A stretch of DNA of 64,000 nt, taken from NCBI GenBank assembly GCA_018824405.1, contig JAHJGO010000009.1, positions 62,001 through 126,000 on the forward strand. The letters run 5' to 3'. Position 1 is the first letter of the stretch; every line of letters starts with the position of its first letter. This DNA comes from Gammaproteobacteria bacterium. GTDB lineage: Bacteria; Pseudomonadota; Gammaproteobacteria; Burkholderiales; Sulfuricellaceae. This document shows, in pieces, positions 25,848 through 34,467 of this stretch. The notes under the pieces were generated by a model that worked only from the letters and a program-made list of their open reading frames with translations, did no database searches and had not been told where the DNA came from. The translations under genes were made by a program, and so were the position numbers.

Positions 25848-26786
25848 ATGACGACCCAAGCCAATGCCGCGCTGATCGAATCGGTTGATGCCCGCACCAA
25901 GCTGGCCGGCTCCAACAAGATGGAGATTCTCCTGTTCACGCTGGGAACGGGAGAATATTTCGGCATCAACGTTTTCAAGGTGCGCGAAGTATCGCAAACG
26001 CCCTTCATTACCAAAACCCCCAACATGCCGGAAGGTGTGCTGGGGGTGATCTCGCTACGCGGCAACATCATCCCGGTTCTCTCGCTAGCGGATTTCATGC
26101 AGCTCGACAACGTACCGGAAGACACCGGTCAAACCATGATCGTTACCGAATACAGCAAGCACACGCAGGGATTTCTGGTGCATGAAGTGGACCGCATCGT
26201 GCGTGTCGACTGGGAAAAAATCAAGCCGCCACAATCCATGCTGGCTGGCGCTGAAGGCCTGATCACGGCCATTACCGAACTGCCTGATGGACGCCTGGTG
26301 TCGATCATCGACGTGGAACAGATCCTGGTCAACGCGCTCGGCATGGAGGCGATCCCTGAGTTGGTCCCTGTCGAAATGTCGTCGGAACAATACCTATTCT
26401 TTGTGGATGACTCTGCTATTGCACGCAAAGAAATCATGATGACCCTGGACAAACTGGCGGTTCCTTATCAACAAGCGAGCAACGGTAACGAAGCATGGGA
26501 AAAACTGCAGAATCTCGCAGCGCGCGCGCAACATGACGGCATGCCGGTCAGCAATCTGATCAGCGTAATCCTGACCGATGCAGAAATGCCGGAAATGGAC
26601 GGCTATGTCCTCACCAAGAAGATCAAGAGCGACCGGCGTTTTGAAGGAATTCCTGTCGTCATGCACTCATCCCTGTCTTCGGACGCAAACCGCAGCATGG
26701 GAAAAACGGTGGGTGTGGATGCCTATGTGGCAAAATTTGACCCAACGGTCCTAGCGGAAACGTTACGGCCTTTGTTGATGAGATAA
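25848..26786 (+). CDS. cheV: Chemotaxis adaptor CheV (CheW-receiver fusion), second copy
   Basis: This 312-residue CheV is clearly similar to its upstream neighbour along its whole length (shared FGINVFKVREV, LPDGRLVSIIDVEQIL versus LQDGRLVMLMDVEKIL, and LTDAEMPEMDGYVLTKKIKSD). The receiver has the acidic pair in FFVDDSAIARKE and the acceptor Asp in LTDAEMP. The two genes look like an old tandem duplication. No cheW lies in the window, so these two proteins may provide receptor-kinase coupling for this cluster, though a cheW elsewhere cannot be excluded. Confidence 0.94.
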   Translation: MTTQANAALIESVDARTKLAGSNKMEILLFTLGTGEYFGINVFKVREVSQTPFITKTPNMPEGVLGVISLRGNIIPVLSLADFMQLDNVPEDTGQTMIVTEYSKHTQGFLVHEVDRIVRVDWEKIKPPQSMLAGAEGLITAITELPDGRLVSIIDVEQILVNALGMEAIPELVPVEMSSEQYLFFVDDSAIARKEIMMTLDKLAVPYQQASNGNEAWEKLQNLAARAQHDGMPVSNLISVILTDAEMPEMDGYVLTKKIKSDRRFEGIPVVMHSSLSSDANRSMGKTVGVDAYVAKFDPTVLAETLRPLLMR

Positions 26787-26825
26787 TGGCTAAGTAGATA
26801 CTGAAAAGCGGCAACTGGAGCAACT

Positions 26826-27218
26826 ATGGTAGATAAGAATCTGAAATTCCTGGTCGTGGATGACTTTTCCACGATGCGCAGAATTGTGCGCAACCTATTG
26901 AAGGAGCTGGGTTTTACCAATGTCGAGGAAGCGGAAGATGGCGTGGTTGCACTCAGCAAACTCAAGGGCGCCAATTTCGAGTTTGTCGTGAGTGACTGGA
27001 ACATGCCCAACATGACCGGCATCGAGCTGCTCCGTGCAATACGCGCGGATGCCACACTCAAGCATCTGCCGGTGATGATGGTAACCGCTGAGGCCAAGAA
27101 GGAAAATATTATCGAAGCGGCTCAGGCGGGCGCCAGCGGTTATATCGTGAAGCCTTTTACAGCAGCCACTTTAGAAGAAAAACTGAACAAGGTGTTCGAG
27201 AAAATGGTGGCTAAATAA
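26826..27218 (+). CDS. cheY: Chemotaxis response regulator CheY
   Basis: This 130-residue single-domain receiver, when phosphorylated by CheA, binds FliM and changes motor direction. D12, D13 and the acceptor D57 ([12 protein letters not shown]), T87-type Thr (MMVTAEA) and the Lys in YIVKPFT are all present. Sequence and length are close to E. coli CheY. It lies 39 bases after the second cheV and about 107 bases before cheZ. Confidence 0.97.
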   Translation: MVDKNLKFLVVDDFSTMRRIVRNLLKELGFTNVEEAEDGVVALSKLKGANFEFVVSDWNMPNMTGIELLRAIRADATLKHLPVMMVTAEAKKENIIEAAQAGASGYIVKPFTAATLEEKLNKVFEKMVAK

Positions 27219-27325
27219 GTCATCCTTGAGGCCATACTCAGGGTAAGACATTTCTGGAAGCAGCACTTCTGCGCTGCACAAATCGAACAAAATCTTTGAA
27301 AAATATTAGCAAGGGGAGGTGACGA

Positions 27326-28099
27326 GTGAGCAACACGCCACAGAACAATGGTGATTCAGATGATCTGGAAGCGCTGTTTGACAGTATCGTAATGGCAAGT
27401 AGTCAGAGCACTGAACCTGCTGCGGATGAAAAGCCACAGGATTCCCCGGCAACTGTCACTCAGACGACAGAAGTCAGCGATGAAGGCCATGGCAGCGATA
27501 AAGTGTTTTCATCGCTTGGACACATGACGCGCAAGCTGCATGATACGCTGCGCGAGCTGGGCTATGACAAATCACTCGAGAAGGCTGTTGAAGGCCTGAT
27601 TCCAGACACGCGCGACCGCCTCAACTATATCGCCGCAATGACTGAACAAGCAGCAGAACGAGCGCTCTCCGCAACAGAAGTTGCCCAGCCCCTGCAGGAA
27701 AAACTGGAATCCGGTGCATCCGTACTGTCAGGGAAATGGGACAAAATGTTCAGCAACCAGTTGAGCGTAGATGAATTCAAGCAACTCGTGACTGACACCC
27801 GACTCTACCTGCACCAGGTACCCACCCACACGCAGGCCACTAATGCCCAGCTGATGGAAATCATGATGGCGCAGGATTTTCAGGACCTGACAGGTCAGGT
27901 GATCAAGAAAGTCATCGAGCTGGCACAGCAGGTGGAAACACAATTGCTTCAGCTTCTGATCGACAGCACCCCGGCAGAAAAACGCAGCGAAGTGAATGCC
28001 GGCCTGCTGAACGGGCCAGTGATCAATGCCGAGGGGCGTTCCGATGTCGTCGCCAACCAGCAGCAGGTTGACGATCTGCTGGAAAGCCTGGGATTCTGA
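27326..28099 (+). CDS. cheZ: CheY-P phosphatase CheZ
   Basis: This 257-residue protein dephosphorylates CheY-P. The long helical hairpin contains the catalytic block AQDFQDLTGQVIKKVIELA, where family members use an Asp and a Gln. The C-terminus NQQQVDDLLESLGF is the CheY-binding peptide. The N-terminal 60 residues are acidic and variable, longer than in E. coli CheZ (214 residues). The start is a GTG at 27326, preceded by GGGGAGGTGA, a strong Shine-Dalgarno. Confidence 0.95.
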   Translation: MSNTPQNNGDSDDLEALFDSIVMASSQSTEPAADEKPQDSPATVTQTTEVSDEGHGSDKVFSSLGHMTRKLHDTLRELGYDKSLEKAVEGLIPDTRDRLNYIAAMTEQAAERALSATEVAQPLQEKLESGASVLSGKWDKMFSNQLSVDEFKQLVTDTRLYLHQVPTHTQATNAQLMEIMMAQDFQDLTGQVIKKVIELAQQVETQLLQLLIDSTPAEKRSEVNAGLLNGPVINAEGRSDVVANQQQVDDLLESLGF

Positions 28100-28146
28100 A
28101 CCATGCGTCCGAATCAAAGCATAAATAAAAAACCACGGGAGAAATC

Positions 28147-30000
28147 ATGAGTCATTTCACCGGAATGGAAGAACTGCTTCAGGATTTCCTCATGGAAGCT
28201 GGCGAGCTCTTGTCTGATGTTGACAACAAGCTGGTTGAACTGGAGAAGCGACCGGGAGACAAATCCCTGCTCAACGACATTTTTCGCGGCTTCCATACCA
28301 TCAAGGGCGGGGCAGGTTTTCTCAATGTCAACGAACTGGTGGAGCTGTGCCACCGCACCGAAAATCTGTTCGACAAACTGCGTACTGCCGAACTCACCCT
28401 GACCCCGGACATCATGGATGTCATCATGGCTGCCACAGGCGTTGTGCGCGACATGTTTGGCAATCTTGCACAGACCCAGGTACCGCCACCCGCTGAAAAA
28501 TATCTGCTGGATGCGCTGGATGCCGTCATCGCCGGCGGCCACGTATCATTGCATGCCGCGCAACCTCAGCCCGACGCGGCACCCGTTGTTGCTGCGCCCA
28601 CAGGCGCCAGCGACAGCCCCGACTGGGAGGGCGTCTATCACGCCCTGCTTGGGGAGGTATCCCCAGCCAGCCATCATGTACCCGCAGTTACCGCACTTAC
28701 TGAAGCGCACCCGGCACCACATCCCGAACTCCTTCCCGCCACCCCTCCCTCAAGGCCGGTGGCAGCACCTCCACCCAGCGCGGCAGCAGTGAAAGAAGCC
28801 ACCATCCGCGTCGACACCACGCGCCTTGATCAGGTGCTGACTTATACCGGTGAAATTGGTCTGACCAAAAACCGCCTCACCAGCCTGCGTGCAGACATAC
28901 TCGCCGGAAAACAGGACGCCAACACGCTGAAGGCACTGGACGAAGCGGTCAGCCAACTGGATCTGCTGGTGGGCGACCTGCAGAGCGCGGTGATGAAAAC
29001 CCGCATGCAGCCCATTGGCCGCCTGTTCCAGAAATATCCCCGACTGGCGCGAGATCTGGCGCGGCAACTGGGCAAGGATGTGGAATTGCTGCTGTCCGGC
29101 GAAGATACCGAGATCGACAAGACCATGATCGAGGATCTCAACGATCCGCTGGTGCATCTGGTTCGCAATGCGGTGGATCATGGCGTGGATAGCCCTGAAG
29201 AACGCGCTGCCGCCGGGAAATCGCTGAAAAGCGTGGTACGCCTTTCTGCAGCACAGGTAGGCGATCACATCATCATCGAGATTGCGGATGACGGGCGCGG
29301 CATGCGCCCCGACACCATCCGCCACAAGGCGGTGGAAAAAGGTCTGATCGACCTGGATATGGCCAACAGCCTGGACGACAGGCAGAGCCTGCAACTCATT
29401 TTCCTGCCGGGGTTTTCCACCAAGGATCTGATTTCGGACGTGTCCGGACGTGGTGTTGGCATGGACGTGGTAAAAACCAATATCGGCAAACTCAATGGCC
29501 GCATCGAGATTGCCTCGACCGTTGGCGTAGGCACAACCATCACCATCTCGCTGCCGCTGACCCTGGCGATTCTGCCTGTATTGCTGGTGCGTGTTGGCGA
29601 TCAGCCCTTTGCAGTGCCTCTCTCCATGGTCAGGGAAATCACCCCGATTGACCCGAAGGACGTCAAACAGGTCTCAGGCCGCGCCACCATGGTGGTGCGC
29701 GAGGAAGTGATGCCGGTCCGTTCCCTGGCAAGCATGATAGGCTGGCCGGAAAATAACATACCAGCTTTTGGCGTGTTGATGCAAAGCGCCGACACCACCT
29801 TCGTGCTGGCGATCGACGGCTTTATCGGACGCGACGATGTGGTGATCAAGCCACTGCTCGACATCAAGCCCAAAGGCATTGCCGGCGCAACGCTCTCAGG
29901 TGATGGTTCAGTCGTACTGGTACTGGATATGGAAGAACTGCTGCGAATGAATCCGGACACCACGCGCGCAGCCCTCTTTACCCGAACCGCCATTCATTAA
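28147..30000 (+). CDS. cheA: Chemotaxis histidine kinase CheA
   Basis: This 617-residue kinase has an Hpt domain (P1) with the phosphorylated His at residue 50 (FHTIKGGAGFL). A Pro/Ala-rich linker of about 90 residues (about 135-220) replaces the usual P2 CheY-binding domain. Then come the dimerisation helices, the ATP-binding domain with HLVRNAVDHG and ADDGRGM, and a CheW-like P5 domain at the C-terminus (LPLTLAILPVLLVRVGDQPFAVPL). Phosphate passes to CheY and CheV. The lack of a recognisable P2 is seen in several short CheA proteins. It starts 47 bases after cheZ. Confidence 0.95.
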   Translation: MSHFTGMEELLQDFLMEAGELLSDVDNKLVELEKRPGDKSLLNDIFRGFHTIKGGAGFLNVNELVELCHRTENLFDKLRTAELTLTPDIMDVIMAATGVVRDMFGNLAQTQVPPPAEKYLLDALDAVIAGGHVSLHAAQPQPDAAPVVAAPTGASDSPDWEGVYHALLGEVSPASHHVPAVTALTEAHPAPHPELLPATPPSRPVAAPPPSAAAVKEATIRVDTTRLDQVLTYTGEIGLTKNRLTSLRADILAGKQDANTLKALDEAVSQLDLLVGDLQSAVMKTRMQPIGRLFQKYPRLARDLARQLGKDVELLLSGEDTEIDKTMIEDLNDPLVHLVRNAVDHGVDSPEERAAAGKSLKSVVRLSAAQVGDHIIIEIADDGRGMRPDTIRHKAVEKGLIDLDMANSLDDRQSLQLIFLPGFSTKDLISDVSGRGVGMDVVKTNIGKLNGRIEIASTVGVGTTITISLPLTLAILPVLLVRVGDQPFAVPLSMVREITPIDPKDVKQVSGRATMVVREEVMPVRSLASMIGWPENNIPAFGVLMQSADTTFVLAIDGFIGRDDVVIKPLLDIKPKGIAGATLSGDGSVVLVLDMEELLRMNPDTTRAALFTRTAIH

Positions 30001-30027
30001 CCCAGCACAGACAACCCGAGCCCAGCC

Positions 30028-31245
30028 ATGCAGAATCAAGCCTTTATTGGCCGTCAGCCGATCGTTGATCTTCAGCAAAAGATCATCGGCTACGAACTAT
30101 TGTTCCGCCATAGCGCAGAAGCATCCGTGGCGCAGATTAGCAGCGACCTGGAGGCAGGCAGCAATGTGCTGATCAACACTTTCAGCAACATGGACGCCAA
30201 CTGGCTGCTGGGCGACAAACTGGCCTTCATCAATATTGCCGCGCCCATGCTTGAGAGCGACTTCCTCGAGCTTCTTCCCGCCAAACGGGTTGTACTGGAA
30301 CTGATTGAAACGGTGGAAGCCACGCCCGAGGTGATTGCACGTATCCAGCGCCTGCGCGACCTGGGCTACCGCTTTGCCCTGGACGACTTCGACCATCGAC
30401 CAATCAATACTGACCTTCTGCCACTCGCAGACTTCATCAAGGTGGATATTCGCGAACTTGGCCTGGACGGCACTGCAACACTGGTACGCAGCCTGAAAAG
30501 CAGTTCCGCCAAACTGATTGCAGAAAAAGTTGAAACCCGCACCGAATTCAAATTCTGCAAAGAACTCGGCTTTGATTATTTCCAGGGTTACTACTTTGCC
30601 CATCCGGAAACCCTTACTGCCAAGATCATCAACCCTGCCCACGCCACCGTTCTATCGCTGCTCAACAAGGTGCGCAACAATGATGATGTGAAAGATATCG
30701 AGAATGGCTTCAAGGCGGACGTAGCGCTTTCGTTCAAACTCCTGCGTTACATCAATTCGGTTGGCTTCGGACTCTCGTGCGAGATCCAGTCGATCCGCCA
30801 CGCGCTCGCCATTCTCGGCTATCAGCAGCTTTACCGCTGGCTCACCCTTCTGCTGGCCACTGCTGGCAGTGATTCGACTCCGCCTGCGCTGATGAAAACC
30901 GCCATCACTCGTGGCCGCCTCACGGAATTGCTGGGCCAGGATTATCTGGAAAAGAGCGACCGCGACAATCTGTTTATCGTGGGCATTTTTTCTATGCTGG
31001 ATGCCATGCTTGAAATGCCCATGGATGACATTCTGGAGAAGCTCTACCTGCCCGAAACAATCTGTGATGCTCTGCTGACACGCCAGGGCATCTATGGCCC
31101 CTTCCTTGCCCTCACCATCGCCTGCGAAGACGCCGATCCGGGCAAGATCGAAACAGTAGCCTCCTCCATGGCGATGGACCCGGAACAGGTCAACAAGGCC
31201 CACCTGGAAGCCCTTGCCTGGGTGGAACAGCTCGGCATCGGCTAG
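30028..31245 (+). CDS. EAL-HDOD signalling protein (YuxH/CdgJ-like)
   Basis: This 405-residue protein has an N-terminal EAL-type domain (about residues 1-205) and a C-terminal HDOD domain (about 210-400; DVALSFKLLRYINSVGF). The EAL start is FIGRQPIVDLQQKIIGYELLFRH, keeping E-x-L-x-R, but the catalytic loop DDFGTGYSS is replaced by DDFDHRPIN. It is therefore probably not an active c-di-GMP phosphodiesterase and may work as a protein-interaction or binding module. It lies 27 bases after cheA and is likely cotranscribed; family members affect motility in Vibrio. Confidence 0.9.
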   Translation: MQNQAFIGRQPIVDLQQKIIGYELLFRHSAEASVAQISSDLEAGSNVLINTFSNMDANWLLGDKLAFINIAAPMLESDFLELLPAKRVVLELIETVEATPEVIARIQRLRDLGYRFALDDFDHRPINTDLLPLADFIKVDIRELGLDGTATLVRSLKSSSAKLIAEKVETRTEFKFCKELGFDYFQGYYFAHPETLTAKIINPAHATVLSLLNKVRNNDDVKDIENGFKADVALSFKLLRYINSVGFGLSCEIQSIRHALAILGYQQLYRWLTLLLATAGSDSTPPALMKTAITRGRLTELLGQDYLEKSDRDNLFIVGIFSMLDAMLEMPMDDILEKLYLPETICDALLTRQGIYGPFLALTIACEDADPGKIETVASSMAMDPEQVNKAHLEALAWVEQLGIG

Positions 31246-31253
31246 CTGCGGTA

Positions 31254-31338
31254 ATGGGTAATGAGTAATGAGTAATTATCTCGCCGTTTCCAGTTTCTCC
31301 CATTCCCCATCACTCATTACTCATTACTCATTACCCAT
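31254..31338. repeat. Palindromic TAATGAGTAATG-type repeat R1
   Basis: Two perfect 22-base inverted arms (31254-31275 and 31317-31338) surround a 41-base loop. The arms are made of the heptamer-like unit GTAATGA repeated. The right arm runs into the ATG of the downstream hydrolase gene. Related sequences occur near 37.33, 38.97 and 40.22 kb. It can form a long stable hairpin in RNA. Confidence 0.85.
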
Positions 31339-32209
31339 GACCACCCCACTCACGCCCGACTGCGAAGGCTATCTCAACCAACCGCAGCAGGCCATTTACT
31401 ACCGCCTCTATCGCGGCAGCGCGTTTGAATCCCGTCGCCTGCTCCTGCTACATGGCGGCGGGGTAGATGGCCAGATAACCTGGGAACCCATTGTCAGCCG
31501 CCTGCTGCACTGGACCGAGGTACTGGTACCTGATTTGCGCGGTACCGGAAGAACCCACTTCCCGGACCATCAGGAGCAAGCCTTCAATACCAGCGACGTG
31601 GTAGCCGACATGGCTGCATTGCTCGACTCACTGGGCTGGAGCAACTTCGATCTCGGCGGCTACTCCTATGGCGGTCTGATCGCCATGCAACTGAAGGCCG
31701 CGCGCCCGGCTGCCATCGGCAAAACATTTTTATTCGAACCCGGCCTGCTTAGCGGCGGCAACGAAACGGAACAGCTCAGCCGGCGAGAAATTCTGATGCA
31801 GGCAGCGCAGAAACTGCGCATCGACGATGAACTGGAATATGGCTTGCAGGTTTTTCTGGATGCCGTCTCGCCGCAGCGTAACCGCAACTCCCGCAGCGAG
31901 GAAATTGTGCGCGGTCGCCTGGCGCACCGCCCCAAAGGTCTGGCCGCCATTCTCGAAGCCGTCGTCCAGGCAGCAAAACAGCTTGACCGCACGCAACTGA
32001 TCGCCGCCCAGGAACATGTCAGCAGCTTCGTCGGAGAACGCTCATCCGCAGAAATCTTCAGCTTCTGCCAGGAAATCGCCCAACAGCACAGGGACTGGGT
32101 GTGCCACCTGATCCCCGGTACCGACCACGCCCTGCCGTTCCAGAAACCGGATGCCATCGCAAACATCATGAATGCCGACCAGCAGACGTTTCTGGCTCAA
32201 ACCGGCTGA
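31337..32209 (+). CDS. Alpha/beta-hydrolase fold protein
   Basis: This 290-residue protein has the hydrolase order: oxyanion strand LLLLHGGGVDGQITWE, then DLRGTGRTHFPD, the nucleophile elbow LGGYSYGGLIAM (Ser in GYSYGG), and a late His in GTDHALPFQ. The acid is uncertain. Substrate cannot be told; esterase or haloperoxidase-like enzymes are possible. The start chosen is ATG 31337. A start at 31268 would translate the palindromic repeat and is rejected. As a result the natural ribosome site lies inside a hairpin arm, which may reduce expression. Its 3' end overlaps zapE, convergent, by 13 bases. Confidence 0.85.
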   Translation: MTTPLTPDCEGYLNQPQQAIYYRLYRGSAFESRRLLLLHGGGVDGQITWEPIVSRLLHWTEVLVPDLRGTGRTHFPDHQEQAFNTSDVVADMAALLDSLGWSNFDLGGYSYGGLIAMQLKAARPAAIGKTFLFEPGLLSGGNETEQLSRREILMQAAQKLRIDDELEYGLQVFLDAVSPQRNRNSRSEEIVRGRLAHRPKGLAAILEAVVQAAKQLDRTQLIAAQEHVSSFVGERSSAEIFSFCQEIAQQHRDWVCHLIPGTDHALPFQKPDAIANIMNADQQTFLAQTG

Positions 32210-33309
32210 TACGGCTGCGCCAGATAAGCGTGAGACTGCATCTCAGCCAGCCGGCTCGTTACTCTCTCGAACTCACCATCCAGCAGTTCTTTTTTCCCCA
32301 GCTGCGACAGGGATACAGCCGCTGACAAAACCAGCTTGACGCGCCTGTCGTATAGTTCATCCACCAGCCATAAAAAACGTCGTGCCTGTGCAAGGAGCTG
32401 AGCGTCGAATTGCGGCACCCCGGAGATCAGCAGCGTTTCATAACGCCGAGCCAGCTCGATGTAATCCGCTTTGCTGCGCGGTGTGCCGCACAGTTCATCA
32501 AAGTCGAACCAGGCCACCCCAGCCCCCTCGCACCTCGCCTGCACTTCCCGGCCGGATATTTGCAGCTTGCGGACGCGCTCGTCAACGCCACTCGCAAGTT
32601 TGTGAAAAATATCATGCAGAGCCCGCTCTGCCTCCTCGTCGTTGGGTATGTGGTACAAACCGGCCTGTTCCAGAGCGCGCAGGCGGTAATCTTCTCCGCC
32701 ATCGAGATGCATCACCTCCAGGCGATCCTTGATCAAGGCTATGGTAGGCAGGAATCGAATGCGCTGCAAGCCATTGCGATACAGTTCGTCAGGGGAGCTG
32801 TTGGAAGTCATGATCAGCGCCACGCCCTGGTCACAAAGGCCCTGCAGCAATCCGCGCATCAGCATGGCATCGGTGATATCACTGATATGGAACTCATCCA
32901 GACATAGCAGGCGTACATGCCGTGCAAGCTCACGCGCCACGCTGACCAAGGGATCAGGCTGCCCCTTCAAGGCCACCAGCCGAGCATGAATTTCCTGCAT
33001 GAAACGATGAAAATGCAGTCGCCGTTTATGTTCCAGCGGGATACAGTTGAAAAAGGCATCCATTACGAAACTCTTGCCGCGTCCAACGCCACCCCAAAGA
33101 TACAGACCGCGCTGGGAGCTTGGTCTTGCCAGGTGGCGCAGCAATGGAATTCCGGCAAACGCCGGGGCTTGCAGCAGGCCATCATAAACCCGCTGCAGAT
33201 GCACTGCTGCGGCGTGCTGCGCAGAATCCAGATCCAGCCCGCGATCATTCGCCTGGCGCTCCAGGCAGACTATGACCTCAGTGCCAGACATGCCCGCTAC
33301 CGGATTCAA
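32197..33309 (-). CDS. zapE: Cell division protein ZapE (AFG1-like ATPase)
   Basis: This 370-residue P-loop ATPase has Walker A in [16 protein letters not shown] and Walker B in [16 protein letters not shown], followed by sensor SNSSPDELY. Homologues bind FtsZ and help division under low oxygen or stress. Mitochondrial AFG1/LACE1 relatives handle respiratory-complex proteins, which fits its position at the end of a TCA-cycle operon. Its ATG overlaps the sucB stop by four bases. Confidence 0.94.
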   Translation of the reverse strand: MNPVAGMSGTEVIVCLERQANDRGLDLDSAQHAAAVHLQRVYDGLLQAPAFAGIPLLRHLARPSSQRGLYLWGGVGRGKSFVMDAFFNCIPLEHKRRLHFHRFMQEIHARLVALKGQPDPLVSVARELARHVRLLCLDEFHISDITDAMLMRGLLQGLCDQGVALIMTSNSSPDELYRNGLQRIRFLPTIALIKDRLEVMHLDGGEDYRLRALEQAGLYHIPNDEEAERALHDIFHKLASGVDERVRKLQISGREVQARCEGAGVAWFDFDELCGTPRSKADYIELARRYETLLISGVPQFDAQLLAQARRFLWLVDELYDRRVKLVLSAAVSLSQLGKKELLDGEFERVTSRLAEMQSHAYLAQPYQPV

Positions 33310-34463
33310 ACTTTCAGCAGCAGCCGCGCTGGGTCTTCCAGCGCTTCCCTGATCGCCACCAGGAACAGAACCGCCTCGCGCCCGTCGACAATACGGTGAT
33401 CGTATGACAGCGCCAGATACATCATGGGGCGAATCACTACCTGGCCATTTTCCGCGATGGGTCTCTCGTAGGTCTTGTGCATGCCCAAGATAGCGCTCTG
33501 TGGCGGATTGAGAATGGGCGTGGACATCATCGAGCCGAAAACGCCGCCGTTGGAAATAGAGAAGGTACCGCCGGTAAGCTCTTCGATAGTGAGTTTGCCA
33601 TCACGGGCACGGTTGCCGAATTCGGCGATCTGCTTCTCGATCTCTGCGAAAGACAGCTGATCAGCATTGCGCACGACGGGCACCACCAGGCCGCGCGGCG
33701 AACCCACCGCGATGCCGATATCGAAATAGCCGTGGTAAACAATATCGCCGCCATCGATGGAGGCATTCACTACCGGAAATTTCTGCAGTGCCGCCACTGC
33801 AGCCTTGACGAAGAAGGACATGAACCCCAATTTGACTCCGTGTTCCTTCTCGAACTTCTCCTTGTAACGATTGCGCAGTTCCATCACCGGTTGCATATTG
33901 ACTTCGTTGAAGGTGGTGAGAATGGCAGCGGTCTGCTGCGCCTGCACCAGCCTTTCCGCCACCCGTGCGCGCAAGCGTGTCATGGGCACACGCTGTTCCA
34001 GGCGTTCTCCATTCATTGCTGGCGCTGCGACTTGCACCGGTATCATTACGGATGCTGACTGAACGGGCTTCTCCAGTTGCGCCAGCACATCGTCCTTGGT
34101 GATGCGCCCACCACGACCGCTGCCCGCAATTTGTGCCGGATCCAGTTCGTGCTCCGCCACCAGCTTGCGCAGCGAAGGACTGAGTGCCGGCTCTACAGCG
34201 GCCGCTTTTGCCGGAGCGGCCACCTTGGCTTCAGTATCGATCAGTGCCAGAACTTCGCCGGGAAGCACCACCTCGCCATTCTGCTTCAATACCTTGCTCA
34301 GCACCCCCGCCTGCGGCGCGGGCAGTTCCAGCACCACCTTGTCGGTTTCGAGGTCGATCAGGTTTTCACCCTGAGCTACCGCCTCTCCTTCCTGTTTGAG
34401 CCAGCTTAGAAGTGTCCCTTCGGAGACGGATTCGGATAGCGCAGGCACTTTGAGTTCGATCAT
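33306..34463 (-). CDS. sucB: 2-oxoglutarate dehydrogenase E2, dihydrolipoyl succinyltransferase
   Basis: This 385-residue E2 subunit moves succinyl groups from the E1-bound intermediate to CoA. One lipoyl domain (residues 1-75, lipoylated Lys in [11 protein letters not shown]) and a Pro/Ala linker lead to the E3-binding domain ([32 protein letters not shown]). The catalytic core has [13 protein letters not shown] with active His and Asp. The start chosen is ATG 34463 ([13 protein letters not shown]), matching the family; the frame is open 23 codons further but overlaps sucA. No lpd (E3) gene follows; zapE does. Confidence 0.96.
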   Translation of the reverse strand: MIELKVPALSESVSEGTLLSWLKQEGEAVAQGENLIDLETDKVVLELPAPQAGVLSKVLKQNGEVVLPGEVLALIDTEAKVAAPAKAAAVEPALSPSLRKLVAEHELDPAQIAGSGRGGRITKDDVLAQLEKPVQSASVMIPVQVAAPAMNGERLEQRVPMTRLRARVAERLVQAQQTAAILTTFNEVNMQPVMELRNRYKEKFEKEHGVKLGFMSFFVKAAVAALQKFPVVNASIDGGDIVYHGYFDIGIAVGSPRGLVVPVVRNADQLSFAEIEKQIAEFGNRARDGKLTIEELTGGTFSISNGGVFGSMMSTPILNPPQSAILGMHKTYERPIAENGQVVIRPMMYLALSYDHRIVDGREAVLFLVAIREALEDPARLLLKV

Positions 34464-34467
34464 CATT

